From Bacteroidota bacterium (GTDB taxonomy: Bacteria; Bacteroidota; Ignavibacteria; UBA10030; UBA8401), in contig JAQUOA010000006.1 of the NCBI GenBank assembly GCA_028749215.1, positions 1 to 33,125 of the forward strand: a stretch of 33,125 nucleotides of DNA, read 5' to 3'. A model generated the notes under the pieces. That model ran no database searches and was not told where the DNA came from. It saw nothing but the letters and a program-made list of their open reading frames with translations. Positions 1 to 8,563 of the stretch are shown in pieces (within the stretch, counting starts at the first letter, position 1; each line of letters opens with the position of its first letter). The translations under genes and the position numbers were made by a program.

Positions 1-94
1 CAAGATAGATTTATCCCTTAGTCGTCTTTCCACGACTCTTTTCACTAGAGGCCGTCATTATTTGATATCGCTAAAAGTATTTGACCAATCACTG

Positions 95-229
95 ACGCAA
101 CGTGGCAACGCTGGTGAATGAAAAGAAGGATGCGAGAAATTATTCCGTGCAATTTAATGCGCACCATTTACCAAGCGGTATTTATTTTTACCGAATGCAA
201 ACGGAAAGTTTTTCCGAAGCGAAAAAATG
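95..229 (+). pseudogene. Fossil T9SS C-terminal sorting-domain fragment
   Basis: From 102 reads VATLVNEKKDARNYSVQFNAHHLPSGIYFYRMQTESFSEAKK then stops; restoring one A in the A-run gives MILMK*, the same ending as the intact T9SS tails at 2630 and 16336. No intact ORF upstream in the window. Confidence 0.75.
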
Positions 230-329
230 ATTTTGATGAAATAGAATATTCTTTTGCAACTAGTGAAGACCGTGCGATGCAAAAATGGGTCGACGTATTC
301 TTCAATTATTTAAAAAGGAGGGTACTTCT

Positions 330-2630
330 ATGAAGTCAACATTCCTACAAAAGCATTCTATAAGCTCCGTCATTTTCATATTTGTGTTTGTTTTGGTTGT
401 ACAAATTGTTAATGCACAAGGTGTGTGGACAAGCCAAGTATCTCCCGCAACCCAGTCACTAATTATGGTCAAGGTGGTAAACCAAAACGTTGCCTGGGCC
501 TGCGGGAATGGAGGAACAGTAGTACGCTGTGTCAATGGTTCGACTTGGACGAAGGTTGATGGCGGAGTGTTCGGGGCAGAGCCATTGTATTTTATATGTG
601 CCATCGACGCCAATACTGCTTTTGTATCCTTTACTAAAGGAATCAATTTGGATCTTCCTCGGGTATCTTCCGATACCACGTGGATCTATCGCACGACGGA
701 TGGAGGTTCATCGTGGCAAATTGTTTTTCAACAGATCGGCGGCCAAATTGAAGACATGCGAATGTCCGATCCATTGAACGGTTTTGCATTCGGTGATCCA
801 ACGCCTGGAGATTCGACACTGACAGTTATCAGAACACGCGATGGAGGAGCACATTGGAACCACATCTCTACAGAACCTGCTGTCACGAACAATACTCCTC
901 AGTCCGCTGAGTTAGGTATTTATGAATCAATGGCTGTGACTGACACCAACCACATTTGGTTCGTAACAGTAGAGGTACCGGCAGCTCCCACATATTGGAT
1001 TCGTCGAACCAGTGATGGAGGTAAAACCTGGAGCCGTATCATATTTCCGCATTTTGGTGCCCGAAACATCACCTTCGCGGACTCGTTGCAAGGATTATTA
1101 ACCTGGGAGTCAATCAGCACAAATAAATTTGGAAGCGACCGTACAACTGATGGCGGGCAAACATGGATTACTGTCTTCCAACGAACGGGGGTTAGAACCT
1201 CGTACGCCGTTTCATCTGTGCCTGGAGGAATATTTTGGATGGTGGATTCATCTAACGTGTATGAAATCAATGCCAGTGATCCGCTTGTACTCGGACTCCC
1301 CGCTGCGCGGAAAACAACTCTTCCTTCTCCCATCATCTATGGGATCGACATGAGGAAGGAGAGCGGTTCATTGTTCGGTTGGCTCGTAACACGGAATGGA
1401 AAGATCTACAAGTATGAACCACGTCAATGGCAATTCAAAAAATATGCAGGCAACCCTGTACTCACTGCCGGGCCAGCTGGATCATGGGATGCAGACGGAG
1501 TTACAAGTGGATCAGTAATGTATCACAATTCAAAATATCATATGTGGTATCCGGGAGTGAAAGGTGCTGTTGTATCAATTGGATACGCGTATTCAGATGA
1601 TGGTGTTGCATGGACGAAGTATGCTAATAATCCTGTCCTAGTACCTGGTGCCGTTGGTAATTTTGATGCAGCTCTGTATGGTTGCAATGTGCTTTTTTGC
1701 TCTGGCAAGTTTCACATGTGGTATGATGGAATTAATTCCGGCGTTACAAAAATCGGCTACGCTTACTCGGACGATGGGATAAAATGGACAAAACATCCGA
1801 CCGCCGTTTATGGACCGGGATCAGTAGGAAGTTGGGACGTTGAATTGGGTGGAGTTGGTCCGGTTGTTAAAGAAGATACAGTACTCAAAATGTTTTATTG
1901 GGGAAAATCATCTACAAGTTCATATATGACTTGTCTTGCAACTTCCCCTGATTCAATTCATTGGACTCGATATAATTCTGGGAATCCTGTTCTGGGTGGT
2001 GGAAGAACGGGTGCATGGGATCAATACAGCCAATATCCTGGTACCGTACTCAAAAATGGTGAGTTCTATGAGATGTGGTACGGCAATTGGACGCCATCAC
2101 CATACTGCATAGGGTACGCAAGTTCAACTGACGGCGGATTCAGTTGGACGACCTATGCCGACAATCCAATACTAAGAGCAGATGCGGGAATGTGGGATGC
2201 CTCATGGACTATTTGGCCAATGATTGTGCGACGTCCAGACGGTCGTTACTTGTTGTATTACACCGGTAGCATCGGTGGTACAAAAGTAGTACAAAGCATT
2301 GGGCTTGCTATCGATTCTGCGATTACTACCCCTGAAATAGTTCATCGTAAAAAACTAGTTATACCTGAATCATTTGCTCTCTCACAAAACTACCCCAATC
2401 CATTCAATCCGACAACTGTGATCAGTTATCAGTTACCAGTGAACAGTTTTGTGACATTAAAGGTGTACGATCTACTTGGACGCGGGGTGGCAACGTTGGT
2501 GAATGAAAAGAAATCGGCTGGAAATTATTCTGTGCAGTGGAATGCAAAAGTTTTATCAAGCGGCATTTATTTTTATCGAATGCAAACAGAAAGTTTTTCT
2601 GATGTAAAAAAAATGATACTAATGAAATAA
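330..2630 (+). CDS. T9SS-secreted double beta-propeller protein: N-terminal BNR/YCF48-like repeats ('RTTDGGSSW', 'RRTSDGGKTW'), C-terminal GH43-like propeller repeats ('NPVL..G..GSWD......V...YHMWY.G'), T9SS type A sorting domain
   Basis: ATG at 330 follows AAGGAGGG (314-321); hydrophobic signal peptide follows; C-terminus LSQNYPNPFNPTTVISYQLP...KKMILMK. The listed ORF start at 285 lies upstream of the RBS. Confidence 0.85.
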   Translation: MKSTFLQKHSISSVIFIFVFVLVVQIVNAQGVWTSQVSPATQSLIMVKVVNQNVAWACGNGGTVVRCVNGSTWTKVDGGVFGAEPLYFICAIDANTAFVSFTKGINLDLPRVSSDTTWIYRTTDGGSSWQIVFQQIGGQIEDMRMSDPLNGFAFGDPTPGDSTLTVIRTRDGGAHWNHISTEPAVTNNTPQSAELGIYESMAVTDTNHIWFVTVEVPAAPTYWIRRTSDGGKTWSRIIFPHFGARNITFADSLQGLLTWESISTNKFGSDRTTDGGQTWITVFQRTGVRTSYAVSSVPGGIFWMVDSSNVYEINASDPLVLGLPAARKTTLPSPIIYGIDMRKESGSLFGWLVTRNGKIYKYEPRQWQFKKYAGNPVLTAGPAGSWDADGVTSGSVMYHNSKYHMWYPGVKGAVVSIGYAYSDDGVAWTKYANNPVLVPGAVGNFDAALYGCNVLFCSGKFHMWYDGINSGVTKIGYAYSDDGIKWTKHPTAVYGPGSVGSWDVELGGVGPVVKEDTVLKMFYWGKSSTSSYMTCLATSPDSIHWTRYNSGNPVLGGGRTGAWDQYSQYPGTVLKNGEFYEMWYGNWTPSPYCIGYASSTDGGFSWTTYADNPILRADAGMWDASWTIWPMIVRRPDGRYLLYYTGSIGGTKVVQSIGLAIDSAITTPEIVHRKKLVIPESFALSQNYPNPFNPTTVISYQLPVNSFVTLKVYDLLGRGVATLVNEKKSAGNYSVQWNAKVLSSGIYFYRMQTESFSDVKKMILMK

Positions 2631-2695
2631 AATATTCTTTCGCAATTCGTCAAAGAAATGCGATAAATGAAAACGTACAAAAGGCGGAGTGTATC

Positions 2696-4021
2696 ATGAA
2701 GACAAGCATGGTGCGTCTCTTCTTTATTCTGTTGGTTATTTGTCACAGCTTTGCATCTTCTGACGAAGCACTTCGCAAAAAACTTGGACAACTGTTTATC
2801 GTCGGATTCACTGGCCCGATTGTTAGTGACTCTGTCTTTGCAGATCTTGCAGTGCAAAACATTGGCGGAGTTATTCTTTCGTATGTCAACGGCAATCTGG
2901 TGTCCCCCGCTCAGATTCAACAGCTCATATCCGAGATTCGAAGTGTGGCCATGACACCCCCGTTTATTTGCGCGGATCAAGAAGGAGGGCGAGTAGCACG
3001 GCTGGATGCTCGCAATGGTTTTACCTCGACCTATTCAGCCTACACCCTCGGTATGGTCTTCCAATCGCCTGATTCAACATATGCACAAGCAGAGTTGATG
3101 GCCTCGTGGATGAAGCAGTGCGGTTTCAATCTAAATCTTGCTCCCGTGGTTGACGTGGCTGCATTCCCATACACTTCTGGGATGTATTATGAGCGCCTCT
3201 ATTCTACTGATCCGATGGTTGTCACGGCACATGCACAAACATTCATCGACGGATTCCACAACGCGAACATCATGACAACCCTCAAGCATTTTCCAGGAGC
3301 TGGGAAATCAACTGATCTAATCCCGTATCGCGTACTTCTGGACAGCACACGCGTCGACATGATCATGGTAGGACACAATTTCATCCGGCAGATCGACAGC
3401 GTCTATCTCATGTCACTCTCCCCCGCAGCTGTGCAGGGTTTGTTGCGTGACTCCCTCGGCTATGATGGTGTCGTTATTACCGACGACCTATTTCAGATGT
3501 CCACAACACGCTATGGGTATGGGAAAGCGGCAAGGCTGGCTCTCAATGCCGGTGATGATATCTTGCTGTATGTTGGCAGCATTGTCAATAACTGTTCGCT
3601 TGTCCGGTTGATCATCGACACTCTGGAAGCAGAGGTACTGCAGGGAAGAATCGCAATGGCGCGCGTTAATGAAGCATATAAAAGGATCATGCGACTGAAG
3701 GACCTCTACAAAGTGACTTCTACACATGCCCCGTTAGAGGCACAACATATTGCCCCTGATGTATTCCATCTCTCGCAAAACTATCCCAACCCTTTCAACC
3801 CAACGACAACAATCGAATATCAAATTCCGAAACAATCATTTGTGACGCTGAAAATATTCGATCTGCTTGGGCGCGAAGTGGCAACATTGGTGAATGAAAA
3901 GAAATTAACGGGAAATTATTTTGTGCAATTTAATGGACGCCAATTACCAAGCGGTGTTTATTTCTATCGAATACAGGCGGGAAATTTTGTTGAAACGAAG
4001 AAAATGTTAGTAGTGAAATAA
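2696..4021 (+). CDS. Glycoside hydrolase family 3 N-terminal domain protein (NagZ / beta-N-acetylhexosaminidase-like) with T9SS sorting domain
   Basis: KLGQLFIVGFTG, CADQEGGRVARL, TTLKHFPGAG, GYDGVVITDDLFQM; signal peptide; T9SS tail HLSQNYPNPFNPTTTIEYQIP...KKMLVVK. Confidence 0.85.
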   Translation: MKTSMVRLFFILLVICHSFASSDEALRKKLGQLFIVGFTGPIVSDSVFADLAVQNIGGVILSYVNGNLVSPAQIQQLISEIRSVAMTPPFICADQEGGRVARLDARNGFTSTYSAYTLGMVFQSPDSTYAQAELMASWMKQCGFNLNLAPVVDVAAFPYTSGMYYERLYSTDPMVVTAHAQTFIDGFHNANIMTTLKHFPGAGKSTDLIPYRVLLDSTRVDMIMVGHNFIRQIDSVYLMSLSPAAVQGLLRDSLGYDGVVITDDLFQMSTTRYGYGKAARLALNAGDDILLYVGSIVNNCSLVRLIIDTLEAEVLQGRIAMARVNEAYKRIMRLKDLYKVTSTHAPLEAQHIAPDVFHLSQNYPNPFNPTTTIEYQIPKQSFVTLKIFDLLGREVATLVNEKKLTGNYFVQFNGRQLPSGVYFYRIQAGNFVETKKMLVVK

Positions 4022-4027
4022 AAAAAT

Positions 4028-4080
4028 GTAGGGACTGTGTCATCACCGTCCCTAAGGCACGGATTATCATCCGTGCCTAC
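4028..4080. repeat. Tandem pair of hairpins (AGGGAC..GTCCCT and GGCACGGA..TCCGTGCC) bounded by GTAGG..CCTAC
   Basis: gtagggactgtgtcatcaccgtccctaaggcacggattatcatccgtgcctac; both stems visible by eye. Confidence 0.6.
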
Positions 4081-4113
4081 AAAAGTAAAGAACAAACTGC
4101 GGGGTAGAAGGAA

Positions 4114-4212
4114 ATGCAGTGGAATACGAAAGATGTATCGAGCGGAATATATTTCTACAAACTGACCGCAGGAAATTTTGTTGAAACGAAGAAAATGATC
4201 CTGATGAAATAA
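4114..4212 (+). pseudogene. Fossil T9SS C-terminal sorting-domain fragment
   Basis: Reads MQWNTKDVSSGIYFYKLTAGNFVETKKMILMK*; only the distal part of the T9SS tail, not preceded by a coding domain. Confidence 0.75.
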
Positions 4213-4216
4213 AATC

Positions 4217-4252
4217 CAAAAGCCTCTGTCGGCGAAATCTGGCAGAGGCTTT
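4217..4252. terminator. Bidirectional Rho-independent-like terminator between convergent genes
   Basis: AAAGCCTCTG tcggcgaaatctgg CAGAGGCTTT between the + strand gene/fossil and the - strand gene ending at 4254. Confidence 0.7.
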
Positions 4253-4253
4253 A

Positions 4254-5402
4254 CTATTTATTTTCTTTACGGTCAGTGGCGAGGTTGTGAAAATACGCGA
4301 ACACGCCAAATGCTCTCAGTGCCTGCGATTGCGCATGCACGGTCCCGACTTCATCAACATTGTATCCATCTTCGCCGCCGTTCGGATTCCATCCGTTGCG
4401 AATACCGTGATCGTATTCTCTGTGCAAAATAACGAGAGCATGTCCGTGATTATTTGTCCAGACATGATCAAGCATTTTTTCAATCTTTGTCGGAACATCG
4501 CTCAATTCCTTCGGTGCAATTTCGTACGCATCTAAAAGGAAATGCACAAATGCGCCGTTGCCATCCATGTGGATTTGATAACAATCCGCTGAATCAATCC
4601 ATTTGGTTTTAGGATCGAGAATATGTTTTGCCGAAGCAACAGCAATAGTTTTATACTTTTCATTTCCGGTCGCTTTATAAAGAGCTGCAAGAACAGACAG
4701 ATAACTTGCCGATTCCCACGGGAGCTGTTTGCCGAATGCCGCGCGTCCCCCTTTTCCTTCCCAGATTCCGTTACCGCGGTAAAATGTTTTTTCCACGCCA
4801 GGAACATTGCGATCGCCTTCCCATACAAGAAGTGCATCATCGAGGAATCGTTTGTCGCCGGTTGCTTCAAACAATTTGCACGCAACACCTACTAATTGAT
4901 TCATGTTGCTGTTGGTGATAATTTGCTCGTTCACATTCCAGTGCGGCGGATAATTGTACCAGCTCCAAAATCCTTCGTGATGTGACAGCCTTCCTTCAGT
5001 GCGGGCTTCCGTGTATCGCTGTTTTGCATCGTTGATCCAAGCAGAATTCTTCCTGCCGGAAAACTCCCACCAATAATATTCGGCAAGACAAATCCACGCA
5101 CGGTCGTCGACCCACGTACCGTTATTCAGTTGTTTTAAATCGAACTGATTTTCATAACGAGTCAGGATAGAAGAATCATGCGTTGCGCGAAAAAGGTAAG
5201 CATCGCCAATGGCTCCATTCGCGCCTTCCCATCCGGCTGTGTACACTTCGTAAAATCTTTTCTGGATGAGATATGTGCGTTCGATCCACTGATTTTTTGG
5301 CTGTGTCTGAAGTGTATCCGGTTGAGAATTCGAGGCCGATTGTTTTGATTGGTTGGTGCAGGATGCAAGAAAAATAATAAGAGTGATGAAAAAATTTTTC
5401 AT
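4254..5402 (-). CDS. GH76-like (alpha-1,6-mannanase-type, alpha/alpha-barrel) lipoprotein
   Basis: Lipoprotein signal MKNFFITLIIFLASC; WVDDRAWICLAEYYWWEF, NSNMNQLVGVACKLFEATGDKRFLDDAL, YRGNGIWEGKGG typical of six-hairpin glycosidases of GH76 type. Confidence 0.7.
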   Translation of the reverse strand: MKNFFITLIIFLASCTNQSKQSASNSQPDTLQTQPKNQWIERTYLIQKRFYEVYTAGWEGANGAIGDAYLFRATHDSSILTRYENQFDLKQLNNGTWVDDRAWICLAEYYWWEFSGRKNSAWINDAKQRYTEARTEGRLSHHEGFWSWYNYPPHWNVNEQIITNSNMNQLVGVACKLFEATGDKRFLDDALLVWEGDRNVPGVEKTFYRGNGIWEGKGGRAAFGKQLPWESASYLSVLAALYKATGNEKYKTIAVASAKHILDPKTKWIDSADCYQIHMDGNGAFVHFLLDAYEIAPKELSDVPTKIEKMLDHVWTNNHGHALVILHREYDHGIRNGWNPNGGEDGYNVDEVGTVHAQSQALRAFGVFAYFHNLATDRKENK

Positions 5403-5479
5403 AAGTATGAAAATGGAGCCCACCTTAAAAAATGGGATCCATTTAAATGAAGATCCGTATCACAAGCGGCAAGGTAGTT

Positions 5480-5536
5480 GTCATGCCAGCGTATGCTGGC
5501 ATCCATCGCATGGATTCCGGCTTTCGCCGGAATGAC
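5480..5536. repeat. REP/BIME-like palindromic intergenic element, copy 1
   Basis: GTCATGCCAGCGTATGCTGGCATCCATCGCATGGATTCCGGCTTTCGCCGGAATGAC; nearly the reverse complement of 7538-7594. Confidence 0.75.
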
Positions 5537-5575
5537 GACACACACATTCGAGTATTGAATCTAAAAAAGAATAAA

Positions 5576-7429
5576 TTATTTCAAAATTCCATCGATTGTA
5601 TTGAAGCTTACAGAGTGATATCCCGGACGCGCTTTCTCGTACACTTCCTTTGCCCATGCTTTGCCTTCGGGAGTTTTTGCTAGCTCCGTGTAAATCGGCT
5701 TCAAGAATTTTCGCCGTCCGGCATTCATTAAAAATCGTCCCATTGCTCCGTAGGCAGTCTCATATTTTGCTTTGATGCAGTGCAGGAACCATTCGCCCAA
5801 AATTTCGGAATTGCCGGATTTTGTAAAATAGAAAGCGTAGTCAAGTTCAATAAGTTTTTCAAGCTGCAAAGAATCCGGCAGATTGCGAAGGAAATAGAGC
5901 CAGTGATGAGTTGTCCAACCCTGCGTATTCAATTGCGACGCGGGTGTGCCTTTCTGCCACGCATCAAACTGCGCGGTGACTTTATTAAACTCGTTTGATA
6001 CCGGCTGCGGACAATTTTCTGGGATGCCTGCGGTGTACACCCACGCGTTGATGTTCAGTTTATCTTTGAGAGATTTATCCTTACTTAAAAGATTTTTATT
6101 CAAATAGGCAAGAAATTTTTCTGTCGTCATTGATGTGAAAGCATTTTCCGCAAAATATTTCTTTAAGAAATTATCCCATTCTTCACGCCCGAACGTCTCT
6201 TCGCATAAGCGCAGGAAGAAATATCCTTTATTGTAGGCGATGTTGGTCATGCCGTCATCAGGGTCTCGGTTTATCAGATCAAGTTTCAGTTTTGTATCAT
6301 CGCTGATTGCTCCAAGGTTGGCTACTTCTTTTTGAAGCTCTTTCAACGTGAGAACAGCGAGCATTTCGGAATAGTCTCTGCCGTATAATTTTTCTATGAT
6401 GCGTTGTTCAAAATACACCGTGAAGCCTTCGTTGAGCCAGAAATCATTCCACGATGCATTGGTGACTAGGTTGCCGGACCACGAGTGTGCCAGTTCATGA
6501 GCGACAAGGGAGACAAGCGAACGATCTCCGGCTAAAATTGTCGGAGTGGCAAATGTGAGCCGCGGATTTTCCATTCCGCCGAAAGGAAAACTTGGAGGAA
6601 GCACCAGGACATCGTATCGTTCCCATCGGTACGGCCCGTATAATTCTTCCGCCGCAGAAATCATTTTTTCAATGTCCACAAACTCGTACGCCGCTTTATC
6701 TACTACCGATGGTTCGGCATACACACCGCTCCGTTTCCCTAATGATCGAAATTCTAAATCGCCGACGCTTAGCGCGAGCAAATATGAAGGGATCGGCTGA
6801 TTCATTTCAAAATGATAGACACCGTCGCTCGTTTTGGTTTCGGAATTTCCGGCGGCGCTCATCACAGCCATCAAATCTGTGGGTGTATGAATTGTTGCCG
6901 AGTAGGTCATGCGTACGCCTGGACCGTCCTGACACGGAACCCACGTGCGTGCAAGGATTGCTTCGGACTGAGTAAACAAAAATGGTTTTTGTTTTCCAGC
7001 GGTCTGCGAAGGTTCGAGCCATTGCAAAGCGGAAGCAGTTGGCGATGTATGGTAATGCACCGTTACCGACTTTGTTTTTGGTGTGATAGAAATTATTAGT
7101 GGTTTGCCGAGATATTTTACTTCTTCACCGAGGGTAAATTGAGCCGGAGTATTTTTCTCATCGAGCGTAACTTTCTCGATGGTCAACTCTTTTGTATCTA
7201 AAACGAGCTTGTGTGTTTTCTTTTTCTGATTGAGAGAAAGAGTCGCACTGCCGGACAAAATCTTTGTGTCAAAATTAACTGACAGGTCTAGATTGAGATG
7301 TGTGACAACGACTTCATCGATGTTGGCAAGAGTGTGAACATCGATCGGTTTTTTTTGTGCCGAGGCAAACACACTCAACATCAGTGTGACAAAAGAAAAC
7401 AACAGCATAGCTTTCATAAATGGCTCCAT
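5576..7429 (-). CDS. M1 family metallopeptidase (aminopeptidase / leukotriene A4 hydrolase-like), exported
   Basis: GGMENPRLTFATPT exopeptidase motif, HELAHSWSGNLVTNASWNDFWLNEGFTVYFE zinc site (HExxH-18x-E), LTA4H-like C-terminal region; signal peptide. Start chosen at MEPFMKAMLL; the ORF begins at 7453. Confidence 0.9.
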   Translation of the reverse strand: MEPFMKAMLLFSFVTLMLSVFASAQKKPIDVHTLANIDEVVVTHLNLDLSVNFDTKILSGSATLSLNQKKKTHKLVLDTKELTIEKVTLDEKNTPAQFTLGEEVKYLGKPLIISITPKTKSVTVHYHTSPTASALQWLEPSQTAGKQKPFLFTQSEAILARTWVPCQDGPGVRMTYSATIHTPTDLMAVMSAAGNSETKTSDGVYHFEMNQPIPSYLLALSVGDLEFRSLGKRSGVYAEPSVVDKAAYEFVDIEKMISAAEELYGPYRWERYDVLVLPPSFPFGGMENPRLTFATPTILAGDRSLVSLVAHELAHSWSGNLVTNASWNDFWLNEGFTVYFEQRIIEKLYGRDYSEMLAVLTLKELQKEVANLGAISDDTKLKLDLINRDPDDGMTNIAYNKGYFFLRLCEETFGREEWDNFLKKYFAENAFTSMTTEKFLAYLNKNLLSKDKSLKDKLNINAWVYTAGIPENCPQPVSNEFNKVTAQFDAWQKGTPASQLNTQGWTTHHWLYFLRNLPDSLQLEKLIELDYAFYFTKSGNSEILGEWFLHCIKAKYETAYGAMGRFLMNAGRRKFLKPIYTELAKTPEGKAWAKEVYEKARPGYHSVSFNTIDGILK

Positions 7430-7537
7430 AGTAGTGAATTTGATCTTTGCCAATATACAAAATCTGAAATGAAATGTCTTTGGCTAGAAAGCTAATGGAT
7501 TATTCTGTATTGAGTCTACTACTCCGACCCTTGTGTT

Positions 7538-7594
7538 GTCATTCCGGCGAAGGCCGGAATCCAGAAACTGGATGCCAGAGTACGCTGGCATGAC
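7538..7594. repeat. REP/BIME-like palindromic intergenic element, copy 2 (inverted relative to copy 1)
   Basis: GTCATTCCGGCGAAGGCCGGAATCCAGAAACTGGATGCCAGAGTACGCTGGCATGAC. Confidence 0.75.
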
Positions 7595-7634
7595 GCCTAC
7601 CTCGCTATTTGAGATGAGGATGGTTATCCTTCAA

Positions 7635-7670
7635 AACAAAACATCCCGCTGAAAGGCGGGATGTTTATTG
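7635..7670 (-). terminator. Rho-independent terminator of the FKBP gene
   Basis: AACATCCCGC tgaaag GCGGGATGTT; read on the - strand it is followed by TTGTTTT. Confidence 0.7.
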
Positions 7671-7695
7671 CAATGCTCAATATCTTTCCGGAAAA

Positions 7696-8388
7696 TTATT
7701 TTTCAATTCCCAATAATTCAACTTCAAAAATCAAAACCGAACCTGGAGGAATGGATCCTGCCGGACGATCGCCGTAGCCGAGCGCTGCCGGAACAAACAC
7801 CTGCCACTTCGATCCCACCGGCATCAATTGCAATGCTTCCGTCCAGCCCGGAATAACGCCGCTGACCGGTAGCACAATGGCTTCGCCGCGTTTGTACGAA
7901 TTATCAAATTCAGTTCCGTCAACCAGCGTTCCGCGGTAATGCACTTTTACTTTGTCCGACGCTTTTGGTTTCTTGCCGTTGGCCGCCGACACAACTCTAT
8001 ACTGCAAACCGCTGGCAGTGGTGACGACTCCCGGTTTAGTTTTATTAGCGGCAAGAAATGCTTCTCCTTCTTTCTTTGCTTTCGCAGAGCGCTCTTGCAT
8101 TTTTGCTTGAGCTTTTTCCATCATCTTTTGCTGGAATGCCATCATGGTGGTTCTGATCTGTTCTTCGGTCATTAATTTTTTGGATGAAGAATCAGCGGCA
8201 TCTTTTATTCCTTGAACGAATGCATCCGGTTCAATGGCAATATCCTGTCGTTGCAATGTGGTCCCAATGTCCAATCCAATGCTGTAGCTGATGCTGTCGC
8301 GGTCAGTTTTAAGATTTGCTTTTTTTCCTGTTTGACTGTTGCACGCCAGAAGTGCAAGGCACATCGAAGCGATGAGGAGTTGTTTCAT
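7696..8388 (-). CDS. FKBP-type peptidyl-prolyl cis-trans isomerase, lipoprotein (FKBP_N + FKBP_C)
   Basis: MKQLLIASMCLALLAC lipobox; TASGLQYRVV...VKVHYRGTLVDGTEFDNSYKRGEAIVLPVSGVIPGWTEALQLMPVGSKWQVFVPAALGYGDRPAGSIPPGSVLIFEVELL. Start placed at 8388. Confidence 0.92.
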   Translation of the reverse strand: MKQLLIASMCLALLACNSQTGKKANLKTDRDSISYSIGLDIGTTLQRQDIAIEPDAFVQGIKDAADSSSKKLMTEEQIRTTMMAFQQKMMEKAQAKMQERSAKAKKEGEAFLAANKTKPGVVTTASGLQYRVVSAANGKKPKASDKVKVHYRGTLVDGTEFDNSYKRGEAIVLPVSGVIPGWTEALQLMPVGSKWQVFVPAALGYGDRPAGSIPPGSVLIFEVELLGIEK

Positions 8389-8563
8389 GACGATTCTTTC
8401 ATTGTTGTGTGAAGAAAAAGATGTACTTAAGAAGATACGATTATTATTGAAAATTTCAGAAGAAAATTTGCTACCATGTATAAAGAAGAATCTTTTCAGT
8501 ATGAAACTAACGAAGTGAGAGATATGTTGTGAATAGAGACAACCATCGGAAGGAAAAAGAAGA

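Noticed and set aside
118-333. 71-aa + strand ORF
   Set aside because: Out-of-frame reading of the T9SS tail fossil; the meaningful frame is the one giving VATLVNEKK...
2573-2980. 135-aa minus-strand ORF
   Set aside because: Antisense to the 3' end of one T9SS gene and the 5' end of the next; no domain.
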